Assembly: GCF_013340935.1 (NCBI RefSeq)
Contig: NZ_WHOS01000009.1
Location: 110,444-174,443, forward strand
Source of the DNA: Azospirillum melinis
GTDB lineage: Bacteria; Pseudomonadota; Alphaproteobacteria; Azospirillales; Azospirillaceae
DNA length: 64,000 nucleotides
Direction of reading: 5' to 3'
Positions 47,837-56,944 of this stretch are shown one piece after another (positions within the stretch are counted from its first letter, which is position 1; every line of letters begins with the position of its first letter). The notes under the pieces were generated by a model. The model searched no databases. It had not been told where the DNA came from and saw only the letters and a list, made by a program, of their open reading frames with translations. The position numbers and the translations under genes are program-made.

Positions 47837-48702
47837 GACCGTTTCCCCAACAGCCCTTGCGGGCGCAGCAGCAGAACCACGATCAGCACCCCGTAGCTGA
47901 ACAGGGATTTCATGGACGGCGTCAGCAGGAAGCCGGCCAGCGCCTCCGACATGCCGATCAGCACGCCGCCCAGCAGTGCGCCGGGCAGGCTGCCCAGCCC
48001 GCCGACGATGACGATGATGAAGCTGAGCAGCGTGTATTCCGGCGCCAGTTGCGGCCGGGCATCGACCAGAAGCGTCATCAGCGCACCCGCCACCCCGACC
48101 ACCGCGGCACCGATGCCGAAGGTCAGGGCATAGAGCCCGTCGATGTTCAGCCCGACCACGCGGGCGCCTAGCGGATTGTCGGCGCAGGCGCGGATCGCCT
48201 TGCCGGTGCGGCTGAAGCGGAAGAAGGCGAACAGCGCCGCCGCCACCACGATGGCCGCCGCCCCGGCACGCAGCCGCACGGCATCCAGCAGCATCGACCC
48301 GATCTCCACCGTGTCGAAGCTGTAGGGCACCTGGACGTTGCGGGCGTCCGGGCCGAACAGCATCAGCATGGCGTTGACCAGGATGGTGGCGATGCCCAGC
48401 AGCAGGATGAACTGCATGTGCTCCGGCCGCTCGACGAACTTGTTGACCAGCCCGCGCTGCAACAGCCAGCCGCAGGCGAACAGCAGCGCCGCCATGAGCG
48501 GGGCCGACAGCAGCGGGTCGAAGCCCAGCCAGCCGCCCAGCAGCACCGCGCCGTACATGCCCGCCACCATCATCTCGCCATGGGCGAAGTTGACGACGCG
48601 CACCACGCCGAAGATGACCGAAAGCCCCAGCGCCGCCAGCCCGTAGACCAGGCCGGTCAGCAGGCCGGAGGCCGCGATGTTCAAATAATAGTCGATCGGC
48701 AT
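47833..48702 (-). CDS. livH: Branched-chain amino acid type ABC permease LivH
   Basis: A 289-residue permease with the LivH signature LTGLVYGLAALGLSVIFGVVRVVNFAHGEMMV near the N-terminus, ACADNPLGARVVGLNIDGLYALTFGIGAAVVGVAG in the coupling loop region, and IVIVGGLGSLPGALLGGVLIGM near the end. First gene of the livHMG operon. The ATG at 48702 lacks a purine-rich site but fits the family start. No periplasmic binding protein gene is adjacent; binding proteins for such systems are often encoded elsewhere. Confidence 0.92.
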   Translation of the reverse strand: MPIDYYLNIAASGLLTGLVYGLAALGLSVIFGVVRVVNFAHGEMMVAGMYGAVLLGGWLGFDPLLSAPLMAALLFACGWLLQRGLVNKFVERPEHMQFILLLGIATILVNAMLMLFGPDARNVQVPYSFDTVEIGSMLLDAVRLRAGAAAIVVAAALFAFFRFSRTGKAIRACADNPLGARVVGLNIDGLYALTFGIGAAVVGVAGALMTLLVDARPQLAPEYTLLSFIIVIVGGLGSLPGALLGGVLIGMSEALAGFLLTPSMKSLFSYGVLIVVLLLRPQGLLGKRS

Positions 48703-48805
48703 GGGCGGCGGATTGTCCGAACGGTTGGGTTCTGCGGGGTAGCAGTCCAAGGGGGATGCAGGCAAGCCAGAACGACCGACGGCAACGCGATTAGTCCCGA
48801 TCCTG

Positions 48806-49924
48806 CTATGGCCGCCCGGCGATCCGGGTACTGCCGCGCAGGCTCGCGATACGCTCCGTCACGTCATTCAACCGGCGGTCGAGTGCCGTCGCCAGGCAGG
48901 ACTGCGCCGCCGCGGCCACCGCCGGGTCCCCCTCGGTCCCGCTGCGAATCCAGCAAAGTGCAGCGATCCGCTCGTGGAAGCGCCGCTCGTCCTGGATCAA
49001 CTCATAGGCCGCGCTGGCGCGGGCCGCCGGATCGGCGATGCCCGCCAGAAAGCGGTCCTGCGTTCCGCGGGCACGGCCGTCGAGAAATGCGAGCGCCGGG
49101 ACGTCGCAGATCATCCGCCGCAGCGGCGCCGTCACGGTGGCACAGCGCGGATCGGCGACCGGCGCTGGCGGCGACTCCGATGGCGGCTCCGCTGGCTTGG
49201 CGATGGCGACCGCAGGCACCGGAGCGGCAAAGGACGGCGGTGGGGACGGCGGTGCGGTCTTGACCGCGACCGCAACCGTCCCGGCCAGCCGGGAAGCCGG
49301 CAGCGACGGCTTGTCCGCGCCCAGCGACTCCCGCACCACCCGTACCGGCATGCCGACCTCAGCCACCGCGAAGACGGTCTCGATGTCCGCGGGCAGCATG
49401 CGGAAGCACCCGCCGCTGGCTCGTGTGCCGATCGAGTCCGGGTCGTTGGTGCCGTGGATGGCGATGGCCGGCCAGCCGAGATCGAGCGCGAACAGGCCCA
49501 GCGGGTTGTTCGGTCCGGGCGGAACCGCCCGCGGCAGGGCGGGGTTGTCCCGCCGCTGGTTGGCGGTCGGCCGCCATGTCGGGTCGCGGCGCTTGCGCCG
49601 GATGCTGCTGTCGCCGACGGGAATCGGCACGCCGGGACGGCCGATGGCAACCGGAAAGCTGCGGGTTCCGCCGTCGGGATCCGTCAGGTAGAGGCGGCGG
49701 TCGGCAAGGCTGATGGCAATCGATCGGCCGCCCAGCTTCGGGTCGACCGGTCCCGGATCGGCCGGCCCGGGATCGGCCGCTTGGGCCGAACCCGCGCCGG
49801 CGATCCCGGCGAGGGCAAGGAGGGTCCACAAAAGACACCGTGCCAGGATGGCGGTGGCGGCTGTTGTCGGTCGGAGGATGACGCCGCGGCCGCGGTCTCC
49901 CCGAAAGGTCGTAAATCCATGCAT
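48806..49924 (-). CDS. L,D-transpeptidase with C-terminal LprI-like domain
   Basis: A 372-residue exported protein. After a signal region (ILARCLLWTLLALAGIAGAGSAQA) comes a YkuD catalytic domain at about 60-200 with the conserved HGTNDPDSIGTRASGGCFRM motif (catalytic His and Cys). A Pro/Ala-rich linker leads to a C-terminal Cys-rich module (about 275-360: RCATVTAPLRRMICDVPALAFLDGRA ... CLATALDRRLNDVTERIASL) like the LprI/DUF1311 lysozyme-inhibitor family. It probably crosslinks peptidoglycan and the C-terminal part may bind or protect the wall. The start at 49924 lacks a clear ribosome site, so it is tentative. Confidence 0.82.
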   Translation of the reverse strand: MHGFTTFRGDRGRGVILRPTTAATAILARCLLWTLLALAGIAGAGSAQAADPGPADPGPVDPKLGGRSIAISLADRRLYLTDPDGGTRSFPVAIGRPGVPIPVGDSSIRRKRRDPTWRPTANQRRDNPALPRAVPPGPNNPLGLFALDLGWPAIAIHGTNDPDSIGTRASGGCFRMLPADIETVFAVAEVGMPVRVVRESLGADKPSLPASRLAGTVAVAVKTAPPSPPPSFAAPVPAVAIAKPAEPPSESPPAPVADPRCATVTAPLRRMICDVPALAFLDGRARGTQDRFLAGIADPAARASAAYELIQDERRFHERIAALCWIRSGTEGDPAVAAAAQSCLATALDRRLNDVTERIASLRGSTRIAGRP

Positions 49925-50021
49925 GCGGAAAGTTGATCGCGTGTCCCCTAAAACAGGGTAAACAGCATGGGACGACGGTCGCCGGGGAACGGGGCCGCCC
50001 CGGACAGCAAGGACGTGCATC

Positions 50022-51818
50022 ATGGACCAGATCGAGCAGACGTTGGCCGTCGCAACGGAACACCACCGTGCCGGCCGCACCGCGGAGGCCGAACGGCTGT
50101 ATCGCGACGTGCTGGACGCTTCGCCCGGCCATCCGGACGCCCTGCATCTGCTGGGAGTGATCGCGCTGCAATCCGGCCGGGCGGACGAGGCGGTCGACCG
50201 AATCGCCCAGGCCGTGGCCGGCGACGACGGTTCTCCGCTGTTCCATGCCAATCTGGGTCACGCCCTGCACGCGTCCGGCCGCCACCGCGAGGCGGCGATG
50301 AGCTTCGCCCGCGCTTTGACCCTGCTGACCAACGAGGGAGAGGGCTGGGGCAATGTCGGGGCGCTCGCCAACCTGATCCGCCGCTATGACGACGACATCC
50401 GCGCCGCTGCCGCCGCCGAGGTCGATGCCCGCTACACCATGGGCGACGTGATGCGGCGCCAATCGCTGCTTTTCCTGCTGACCGGCGACGTGGCCTATTA
50501 CCGCGCCCTGGTGAACACGGCGCTGGACGACCCGCTGCGCTTCTCCATCCCGTCGATGCATTACGCCTATTGGGGCATCGCCATGCGGCTGTTCCAGGGC
50601 GACACGCGCAAGGGCGATGTCAGCGCCTTCACCACCGGCGAATTCCGCCGGTTCTACCGCCTGCTGGTGGATGAGACGGCACGCCGCTACGGCCTTGACA
50701 CCCGTCTGCGCCGGGTGGCGCCGCGCACTGCGGTGAAGCGGGTGGCGCTGATCACCAACCAGATGCTGGGCGAGGGGCACCAGCCGACCGCCGATGCCTT
50801 CGATTATGCCCGCCGACTCCAGGACGACCATGGCTGCCAGGTGCTGATCGTCAACCCCAACGCCATGGCGGTGGAAGGCGAGAATGGCTTCGTTCCCGAA
50901 TACAGCTACAACGTCACCGCGGAGTATGACGGCGAACAGACCCTGACCGCCTTCGGCGCCGAGGTCCGCATGCTGTCCTTCCCGCAGCCGCGTTTCGACG
51001 AGGAGAAGCTGACCGCCATCGTCGATGCGGTGCAGCGCTTCGATCCCGATGTGATCGTTGCCTTCGGCGGCTCCAACACGGTGGCCGATCTGTTCGCCCG
51101 CAGCCGGCCGGTGGTGTTCCTGCCGACCTCCAGCGGCCTGCCGCCCTCGCTCGCCACGCTTCTGCTGGGCTATGTCCCGGAGGACAGCGCAGCCGGCTGG
51201 CCGGAGGAGGCGCGGGCGCGCTTCCGTCCCTTCTTCTTCGGCTGGACCCTGCCGGATGCCGGTCCGGCGCGCAGCCGCGCCGATTTCGGTCTGCCGGCCG
51301 ATGGGCCGCTGTATGTCGTCGTCGGCAACCGCCTGGATCAGGAGATCGGACCGGAGTTCCTTGGAACGCTCGACCGCCTGCTCGACCGCGTGCCCGACGC
51401 ACATATCGCCTTCGCCGGCGCGGTGACCGACCTGCCGGGCCGGATCGCCGCCACCCGCAACGCGGCGCGGATGCAGGCGCTGGGACATGTCGACGCCATT
51501 CGCGGGCTGTATGGCGTCGCGACCGCCTATCTGAATCCGCCGCGCCAGGGCGGCGGCGGCAGCGCGGCCTTCGCTCTGGCGGACGGGCTGCCGGTGGTGA
51601 CCTATGCCCAGGGCGATGTCGCCGGGATCGTTGGTCCCACCCTGACCGTTGCCGACGAGACGGACTTCCTGAACCGCGCCACGACGCTTGGACAGGATGC
51701 CGCCACACGGGCGCAGGCTGCCGAGGCGGCACGCACCCGCTTCGCCGAAACGGCGGACCGCGCTCGGTCGGTGGAAAAGCTGCTGGACTATGCGCGCGAG
51801 GCGCAGGAGCTGTACTGA
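50022..51818 (+). CDS. TPR glycosyltransferase-like protein
   Basis: A 598-residue protein with three or so N-terminal TPRs (about 1-105), a helical linker, and a GT-B-like C-terminal part with VKRVALITNQMLGEGHQPTAD, DPDVIVAFGGSNTVADLF, PLYVVVGNRLDQEIGPEF, and VATAYLNPPRQGGGGSAAFALADGLPVV, the last resembling a nucleotide-sugar site. It differs from the TPR-transferases at 4-10 kb. Donor, acceptor and pathway unknown. The ATG has AAGGA nine bases upstream. It is divergent from the L,D-transpeptidase gene. Confidence 0.78.
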   Translation: MDQIEQTLAVATEHHRAGRTAEAERLYRDVLDASPGHPDALHLLGVIALQSGRADEAVDRIAQAVAGDDGSPLFHANLGHALHASGRHREAAMSFARALTLLTNEGEGWGNVGALANLIRRYDDDIRAAAAAEVDARYTMGDVMRRQSLLFLLTGDVAYYRALVNTALDDPLRFSIPSMHYAYWGIAMRLFQGDTRKGDVSAFTTGEFRRFYRLLVDETARRYGLDTRLRRVAPRTAVKRVALITNQMLGEGHQPTADAFDYARRLQDDHGCQVLIVNPNAMAVEGENGFVPEYSYNVTAEYDGEQTLTAFGAEVRMLSFPQPRFDEEKLTAIVDAVQRFDPDVIVAFGGSNTVADLFARSRPVVFLPTSSGLPPSLATLLLGYVPEDSAAGWPEEARARFRPFFFGWTLPDAGPARSRADFGLPADGPLYVVVGNRLDQEIGPEFLGTLDRLLDRVPDAHIAFAGAVTDLPGRIAATRNAARMQALGHVDAIRGLYGVATAYLNPPRQGGGGSAAFALADGLPVVTYAQGDVAGIVGPTLTVADETDFLNRATTLGQDAATRAQAAEAARTRFAETADRARSVEKLLDYAREAQELY

Positions 51819-51850
51819 AACCCGGCCCCTCCCCTGCCCCAGACAGACGT

Positions 51851-51897
51851 CCGCCCGCCTCCCGTACGAAGCAGACCTTCGTACGGGAGGCGGGCGG
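51851..51897. repeat. 20-base perfect inverted repeat between convergent genes
   Basis: The arms CCGCCCGCCTCCCGTACGAA and its exact complement flank a seven-base loop (GCAGACC). The stem is very stable but has no T tract on either strand. It lies between the 3' ends of two convergent genes (51818 and 51937), where it could block read-through or protect transcripts from 3' exonucleases. Confidence 0.85.
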
Positions 51898-51936
51898 AAC
51901 CGTTTCAAACGCTATCTGACGGCGGCAGTCAGGCCG

Positions 51937-52395
51937 TCACTGATCGTACGTCCCGGCGCCGACGATGTAACGGCCATCGCGGGTGACGTAGGAATGCTTG
52001 TGCTCGACCTTGTTGGTCTGGCGGTTCAGCCAGACATAGTCGATAACGGCGTTCGGCTTGTCCTTGGTCTCGGTGATCATCGCCTGAACGATGGGCTTGC
52101 CTTCCGCATCCTTCAGATCGGCGGCGTTGGAGCCGGCCAGCTTCGGGTTGGCGCCGGAGGCGACATAGCGGCCGTCTGTGTCGAAGACGAACACATACAG
52201 CTCACCACGGCGGAAACTGCCTTTGGGGTCCTGGAAGGCCTTGGTCGCCTCGTCCGGCCCCTTGGCCTTCAGATAGGCGACGGCCTCGGAGACCAGGGAC
52301 TTGGCCTGTTCCGGCGTGGCGTGATCGGCGGCGAAGGCCGGTGCGGTCAGCAGGGCCGCCGCGACGGCGACCAGGGATGCGGTTCTGCGAATCAT
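51937..52395 (-). CDS. Exported Cache-domain protein
   Basis: A 152-residue periplasmic protein with a signal peptide (MIRRTASLVAVAAALLTAPAF) and a small Cache-like sensor domain: KGSFRRGELYVFVFDTDGRYVASGANPKLAG and VIDYVWLNRQTNKVEHKHSYVTRDGRYIVGAGTY. Such single-domain proteins are encoded near quinoprotein systems and chemosensory genes. No membrane kinase is attached, so it may sense a small ligand for another protein or act in electron-transfer partner assembly. It follows the cytochrome gene by 57 bases, same strand. Confidence 0.75.
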   Translation of the reverse strand: MIRRTASLVAVAAALLTAPAFAADHATPEQAKSLVSEAVAYLKAKGPDEATKAFQDPKGSFRRGELYVFVFDTDGRYVASGANPKLAGSNAADLKDAEGKPIVQAMITETKDKPNAVIDYVWLNRQTNKVEHKHSYVTRDGRYIVGAGTYDQ

Positions 52396-52452
52396 GGATG
52401 ACCACCTTGGAAGAGAGGAAGGGAGGGAAGGAGCCAACGATCCGGCAGGGGG

Positions 52453-52881
52453 TCACTCCTCGTGCACGGTTTCGAGCCAGGAGCGGATCGACCACAGCGC
52501 CTCCTGTCCCAGCGCTTCGCCGAACTGCGGCATGTAGGTCACGCCGTTGCGGATCGAGCCATTGGTGACGCGCTCCTTGAACCACTCGTCGCCGGCATCG
52601 CCCTTCTCCAGGTAGCGCAGGTCGGGGGCGATGCCGCCGGACACCGCGCCCAGCCCATGGCAGCGCGCGCAATTCTGGTTGAAGGCGGACGAACCGATCT
52701 CGATGGCGCGCGGGTTGCCGCGGTAGGGATTGCTGTCCCGCCACTTCTCACCCAGCTTCTCCAGCCCTGTGGTGTCCACCGGCTGCGGGACGACATCGCC
52801 GTGGGCAAAAACCAGACCGGGAAGGGCGACGGCGCCGATCAGGCCAATCGCGGCTGCAAGCCGAACAATCCGTGCATTCAT
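52453..52881 (-). CDS. Cytochrome c-550 (PedF-like)
   Basis: A 142-residue periplasmic c-type cytochrome with a signal peptide and one heme site (NCARCHGLG), axial methionine in GVTYMPQFGE, and the family segments RGNPRAIEIGSSAFNQNC and APDLRYLEKGDAGDEWF. It resembles PedF/ExaB, the electron acceptor of PQQ alcohol dehydrogenases in pseudomonads. Here it lies downstream of the dehydrogenase gene on the same strand and has its own copy of a shared upstream motif. Would pass electrons from the dehydrogenase to the respiratory chain. Confidence 0.88.
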   Translation of the reverse strand: MNARIVRLAAAIGLIGAVALPGLVFAHGDVVPQPVDTTGLEKLGEKWRDSNPYRGNPRAIEIGSSAFNQNCARCHGLGAVSGGIAPDLRYLEKGDAGDEWFKERVTNGSIRNGVTYMPQFGEALGQEALWSIRSWLETVHEE

Positions 52882-52962
52882 GAGAAAGACGTTCCCTCTG
52901 TTTCTAGCCGCCCTGCGGCCTTTGCTTCGCATGAGCAGACGTTATCAGCAGTGGGACCCACG

Positions 52963-52988
52963 AATAATTGGACTATGGTAGGACAAAG
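52963..52988 (-). promoter_or_regulatory. Shared motif upstream of the cytochrome c550 gene
   Basis: The minus strand reads CTACCATAGTCCAATTATTCG. This matches the sequence upstream of the divergent binding-protein operons (57890-57907) at 16 of 18 core positions (TAC-A-AGTCCAATTATT). It sits about 90 bases before the cytochrome start and is a strong candidate regulator site for the quinoprotein regulon. Confidence 0.72.
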
Positions 52989-53086
52989 TAAAATCTGTAC
53001 AAAGAACGACTTTCAGATCGCAGACACGGGAATGGGCGGACCGGATCGCTCCGGCCCGCCTTCCTCCCGCCTGTCCGCGCTGACGG

Positions 53087-54856
53087 TCAGGCCTTTGGCA
53101 GCTTGAAGACCCAGAGCGAACCGCCCTGGTTGATGTCCTTCACCAGCTTGGCGACGTCGCCGCCCCACAGCGGCACCGCACCGCCCCAGCCGGAGACGAC
53201 GGCGACATACTGTTCGCCATCCATCTTCCAGGTGACCGGGCTGCCGACCACGCCGGAGCCGGTCTGGAACTTCCAGACCTCCTGGCCGGACTTGGCGTCG
53301 AAAGCCTTCAGATAGCCTTCCGGCGTGCCGGTGAAGACGAGGTTGCCGGCGGTGGTCAGCACGCCGCCCCACAGCGGGGCCGGGTTCTTGTATTCCCAGA
53401 CGATCTTGCCGGTCTTCGGATCGACGGCGCGCAGTGCACCGATGTAATCGTCGTACAGCGGCTTGATGGTGAAGCCGGCGCCGAGATAGGCAGCACCCTT
53501 CTTGTAGGTGATCGGCTCGTTCCAGATGTCCATGCCCCACTCGTTGGCCGGGACATAGAACAGCTCGGTCTGCGGGTTGTAGGCCATCGGCATCCAGTTC
53601 TTGGCGCCCAGGAAGGCGGGGGCCGCGAAGACCGACTTGCCCTTGGCGTCATGCGCATCGGCGGTCGCCGGGGCGCCTGGACGGTTGTCGTCGATATAGA
53701 TCGGACGGCCCGTCTCGATGTCGATGCCCTTGGCCCAGGTGATCTTGGTGACGAAGGGCGAGGCGTTGATCAACTTACCGTTGGTGCGGTCGATGACGTA
53801 GAAGAAGCCGTTGCGGTCGGCCTTGCCGCCGGCCTTGATGACCTTGCCGTCCTTCTTCAGGTCGAAGGACACGAACTCGTTCACGCCGTCGAAGTCCCAG
53901 CCGTCATGCGGCGTGGTCTGGTAGTGCCACTTGATCTCGCCGTTGTCCGGATTGATGGCGAGCGTCGAGGAGGTGTAGAGGTTGTCGCCCGGACGCAGGT
54001 GCGAGTTCCAGGGCGCCGGGTTGCCAGTGCCGAAGAACAACGTCTTGGTTTCCGGATCGTAGGTGCCGCCCAGCCAGGTGGCGCCGCCGCCGGTCTTGTA
54101 CATGTCGCCGGGCCAGCTGGCGTTGGTCTTGCCGGTGACGGTCGAGTCCTTGCCGTTCAGCGTGCCGACGTTGCCTTCGATGGTCGGGCGCTGCCAGACC
54201 AGCTCGCCGGTTTCGGCATCGCGGGCTTCGACCATGCCGATGACGCCGAACTCGCCGCCGGAATTGCCGGTGATGATCTTGCCGTCGATGATCAGCGGGG
54301 CGGCGGTGTTGGAATAGCCTTCCTTGTATTCCTGAAGCTTCTTGTTCCACACCACCTTGCCGGTCTCGCGGTTCAGTGCGACGAGGCGGGCGTCCAGCGT
54401 GGCGAAGTAGATCTTGTCCTTGTAGATCGCCGCACCGCGGTTCACCACGTCGCAGCAGGGCATGATGCCGTCGGGCAGGCGGTGATTGTATTCCCACTTC
54501 TTGTGGCCGGTGCGGGCATCGACCGCATAGAGGCGAGAATAGGACCCGGTGACGTAGATGGTGCCGTCATAGACGATGGGCTGGGCTTCCTGCCCGCGCT
54601 GCTTCTCGCCGCCGAAGGAGAAGGACCACACCGGGACCAGCTTCTTGACGGTGTCGGCAGTCAGGTCGGTCAACGGGCTGAAGCGCTGGGCCTGCGGCCC
54701 CATGCCATAGGTCAGGACCGCTTCGGTGTTGGTGGCGCTCTTCAGCAGATCGTCGCTGGACGGGCCACCAGCGGCGTCGGCGGCGGCGAGGACGCCGGTG
54801 GCGCTGAACGCGGTCAGCGAGGCTGCCAGGGCGAGACTTGTAACCAGGCGCTTCAT
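53087..54856 (-). CDS. PQQ-dependent alcohol dehydrogenase, lanthanide type
   Basis: A 589-residue periplasmic quinoprotein with a signal peptide ending near VLAAAD and an eight-bladed propeller. The vicinal cysteines (Cys134-Cys135 in IMPCCDVVN) pack on PQQ; the metal ligand Glu202 (GGEFGVIG) and Asn279 (TGNPAPWN) are present; catalytic Asp321 is followed by Asp323 in [10 protein letters not shown]. The extra Asp two positions on is the hallmark of lanthanide-dependent enzymes (XoxF, PedH), whereas calcium enzymes have Ala or Ser there. The linked PedF-like cytochrome points to ethanol or other primary alcohols. Start at ATG 54856. Confidence 0.92.
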   Translation of the reverse strand: MKRLVTSLALAASLTAFSATGVLAAADAAGGPSSDDLLKSATNTEAVLTYGMGPQAQRFSPLTDLTADTVKKLVPVWSFSFGGEKQRGQEAQPIVYDGTIYVTGSYSRLYAVDARTGHKKWEYNHRLPDGIMPCCDVVNRGAAIYKDKIYFATLDARLVALNRETGKVVWNKKLQEYKEGYSNTAAPLIIDGKIITGNSGGEFGVIGMVEARDAETGELVWQRPTIEGNVGTLNGKDSTVTGKTNASWPGDMYKTGGGATWLGGTYDPETKTLFFGTGNPAPWNSHLRPGDNLYTSSTLAINPDNGEIKWHYQTTPHDGWDFDGVNEFVSFDLKKDGKVIKAGGKADRNGFFYVIDRTNGKLINASPFVTKITWAKGIDIETGRPIYIDDNRPGAPATADAHDAKGKSVFAAPAFLGAKNWMPMAYNPQTELFYVPANEWGMDIWNEPITYKKGAAYLGAGFTIKPLYDDYIGALRAVDPKTGKIVWEYKNPAPLWGGVLTTAGNLVFTGTPEGYLKAFDAKSGQEVWKFQTGSGVVGSPVTWKMDGEQYVAVVSGWGGAVPLWGGDVAKLVKDINQGGSLWVFKLPKA

Positions 54857-55035
54857 GTGCGGTTGCCTCCCAAAACTGATGATGACGGCACCGCCCGGGC
54901 AAGACCCGCCCGTTTCCGCCGGACGGGCGGGTCCGGCGGTGGCGAACGGAATCAGGGCGGCTGTTTCAAGCTTTTGGCGGCCGGAGGGGCCGCATCGCTC
55001 TACGATATTCGGCAGTGTAGACGGATGATCTGTCG

Positions 55036-55055
55036 GGTAAATTGTCGGATAGTAG
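55036..55055 (-). promoter_or_regulatory. Weaker copy of the quinoprotein motif
   Basis: On the minus strand CTACTATCCGACAATTTAC aligns with the cytochrome site (CTACCATAGTCCAATTATT), keeping CTAC-AT and CAATT with several changes between. It lies about 180 bases before the dehydrogenase start, within the 238-base gap after the metallohydrolase gene. Plausible third member of the set, but weaker. Confidence 0.4.
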
Positions 55056-55094
55056 CAGGCGTAAGCGTCAGTTCTCCTCCGGATCCTTAGCCTG

Positions 55095-56048
55095 TCAATT
55101 GACCCGCGGCAGACTTTCCTGCTCGATCTTTGGCCAGAGATGGGCGACGGAGCGGCGATACTCTTCCCGCAGCACGTCAAGCACTTGGAACCGCTCCGGA
55201 ATCGGCAGTTCCAACGCTTCGGCCATATCGAGGCCGGATGAGACGGCTTGTCGCAGCGTGCCGTCGAGCCAAGTCAACCAGTCGCGGGTCTGGGCGACGC
55301 AGGCCTTGTCGGGACGGATGTGGCCGTGGTTGGGCACCAGCAGCCGGATGTCCAGCGCATCGACCGCATCCAGCTCCTTCAGCCAGTCGGCGACGGTGGC
55401 GTGCGGCGTGGTCGGGGTGCGGTCGCAGAACACCACGCCGCCGGTGAACAGCACGCCCGTCGACTCGTCCAGGATCATCAGGTCGGCGGCGGTGTGACCG
55501 CTCAGCGGGATCAGCCGCAAGCGGTGGTCGCCGAACTTGACGGTCGAGCCATAGACCGGCTCGTTCGGCAGCGTCACCTCGGTCCCGCGCATCCAGTCGC
55601 CGACCAGCCGGTACATGTTCTCAGCGATGCCGTTGCCCTCCTCCTGGATGCCGGCGATGGTGCCGGGAAGCGCCGCGACGGGAACATCGGCAAAGGCCTG
55701 GTTTCCCAGCCAGTAATCCGGATGCAGGTTGCTGATGAAGACCTTGCGGATCGGCTTCTCGGTGACCTTGCGGATGGCCGCGCGCATCTCCTCGCCATAG
55801 CGGCGGGACGGGCCGGTCTGGATGACGATCACCCCATCCGCGGTGACGATGAAGCCGGAATTTAGGATGTTGCCGCCGTTGGCGCGGGTGAAATGCTTGG
55901 TGGAACCTTCGAAAACGTAAGTGTCGGAGGCGATCCTCGTCGGCTTCAGATCATAGGTCAGCGTCCCGGCAGCCTGTGCCGCACCCGACATCAGTCCGGC
56001 CGTCAGAGCGGCGGTCAGCACCAGCCGGCGCAACAGAGGCATGCTCAT
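55095..56048 (-). CDS. Quinoprotein relay system metallohydrolase
   Basis: A 317-residue exported protein of the metallo-beta-lactamase fold, of the kind always found beside PQQ dehydrogenases (quinoprotein relay system zinc metallohydrolase 1). The signal peptide ends near AAQAAG. The usual first metal motif HxHxDH reads NLHPDY (107-112), keeping only the central His109 and Asp111. Later motifs [21 protein letters not shown] and LVPNHGHI keep His, Asp and His. It may thus bind one metal or have a non-hydrolytic role. The ATG overlaps the preceding SoxYZ-like stop (ATGA). Confidence 0.85.
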   Translation of the reverse strand: MSMPLLRRLVLTAALTAGLMSGAAQAAGTLTYDLKPTRIASDTYVFEGSTKHFTRANGGNILNSGFIVTADGVIVIQTGPSRRYGEEMRAAIRKVTEKPIRKVFISNLHPDYWLGNQAFADVPVAALPGTIAGIQEEGNGIAENMYRLVGDWMRGTEVTLPNEPVYGSTVKFGDHRLRLIPLSGHTAADLMILDESTGVLFTGGVVFCDRTPTTPHATVADWLKELDAVDALDIRLLVPNHGHIRPDKACVAQTRDWLTWLDGTLRQAVSSGLDMAEALELPIPERFQVLDVLREEYRRSVAHLWPKIEQESLPRVN

Positions 56049-56899
56049 TGCCCGACACTCCACGGCTGCCCGACCGGTTTCAGGGAAATCGCCGGTTTGG
56101 CATCGGGCAGCGGCATCGGGATGGTCGCCCGGATCTCGCCGCCCTGATTGTCCCGGCCGCGCAGAATCAGTGCCGTGGCGTCCGGCGGCGGGCGGATATC
56201 CAGCGAGTAGACCGGATTCTCCGACACCGGCTCCAGGCTGTCGATCCGCGCCAGCGTCGGCGAACCACCGGGGGTCTGCGCATCCACCTGCAGAGTTTCG
56301 ACGAAATAGGCCGGGATGCCGTCGACCAGCCCGGTGTCGTTGGGATGGCGGATGCGCAGCCGCAGCCGCGCCACCCCGTCCTCGCCCGCCGGCCACAGCC
56401 GGGCCTGCACCTCGCCGACATGGTCGGCCCAGTCCTTCTGCGCATAGGATGCCGGCGGCGCGCTGCACCCGCCGCCCGCCGCGTCGACCAGCACGCCGGA
56501 GACATGCCAGACCCCGTCGGCGGTCCGCGCGGCGCCGCGCACGGCGGTGGCCTGCTGGATCTTGATGCGGGTGGCGATGTAGGGGGCAGCATTGCCGGGA
56601 TGGTAGCGCAACACCAGCGGGAAGGGGTTCAGGTCGGCAATCGCCACCATCTCCACCACCCGCTCCAGCGCCGTGGCATCGACGGAAAGCGGCACCGCGC
56701 GGGTATCCTCCGCCGCCGCCGGAGCGGTCACCTTGACCGCAGTGTCGAACACGACCGGAGCGCCGTCGAAATACTGGTCACGCAGTATGTCCCACATCAC
56801 GGACTTCAGCGGATCGGACGGGGAGCTTGCGGCGAGGGCGGGTGCGGCGACAGCGAGCACCGCACCGGCAATTCCCATATGGCGTAGTGCGTATCTCAT
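56045..56899 (-). CDS. SoxYZ-like carrier protein of quinoprotein systems
   Basis: A 284-residue exported protein resembling a SoxY-SoxZ fusion. The N-terminal half ends in VLVDAAGGGCSAPP, where the GGC motif carries the cysteine to which SoxY attaches its cargo; the C-terminal half resembles SoxZ (ALILRGRDNQGGEIRATIP). Such fusions are encoded beside PQQ dehydrogenases in alphaproteobacteria and pseudomonads; the carried group is unknown. ATG 56899; the operon reads binding protein, carrier, metallohydrolase. Confidence 0.83.
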   Translation of the reverse strand: MRYALRHMGIAGAVLAVAAPALAASSPSDPLKSVMWDILRDQYFDGAPVVFDTAVKVTAPAAAEDTRAVPLSVDATALERVVEMVAIADLNPFPLVLRYHPGNAAPYIATRIKIQQATAVRGAARTADGVWHVSGVLVDAAGGGCSAPPASYAQKDWADHVGEVQARLWPAGEDGVARLRLRIRHPNDTGLVDGIPAYFVETLQVDAQTPGGSPTLARIDSLEPVSENPVYSLDIRPPPDATALILRGRDNQGGEIRATIPMPLPDAKPAISLKPVGQPWSVGQ

Positions 56900-56944
56900 C
56901 CACCCCTCCCGACCCATACGGCAAACCATCCGCTTGTCCCCGGT

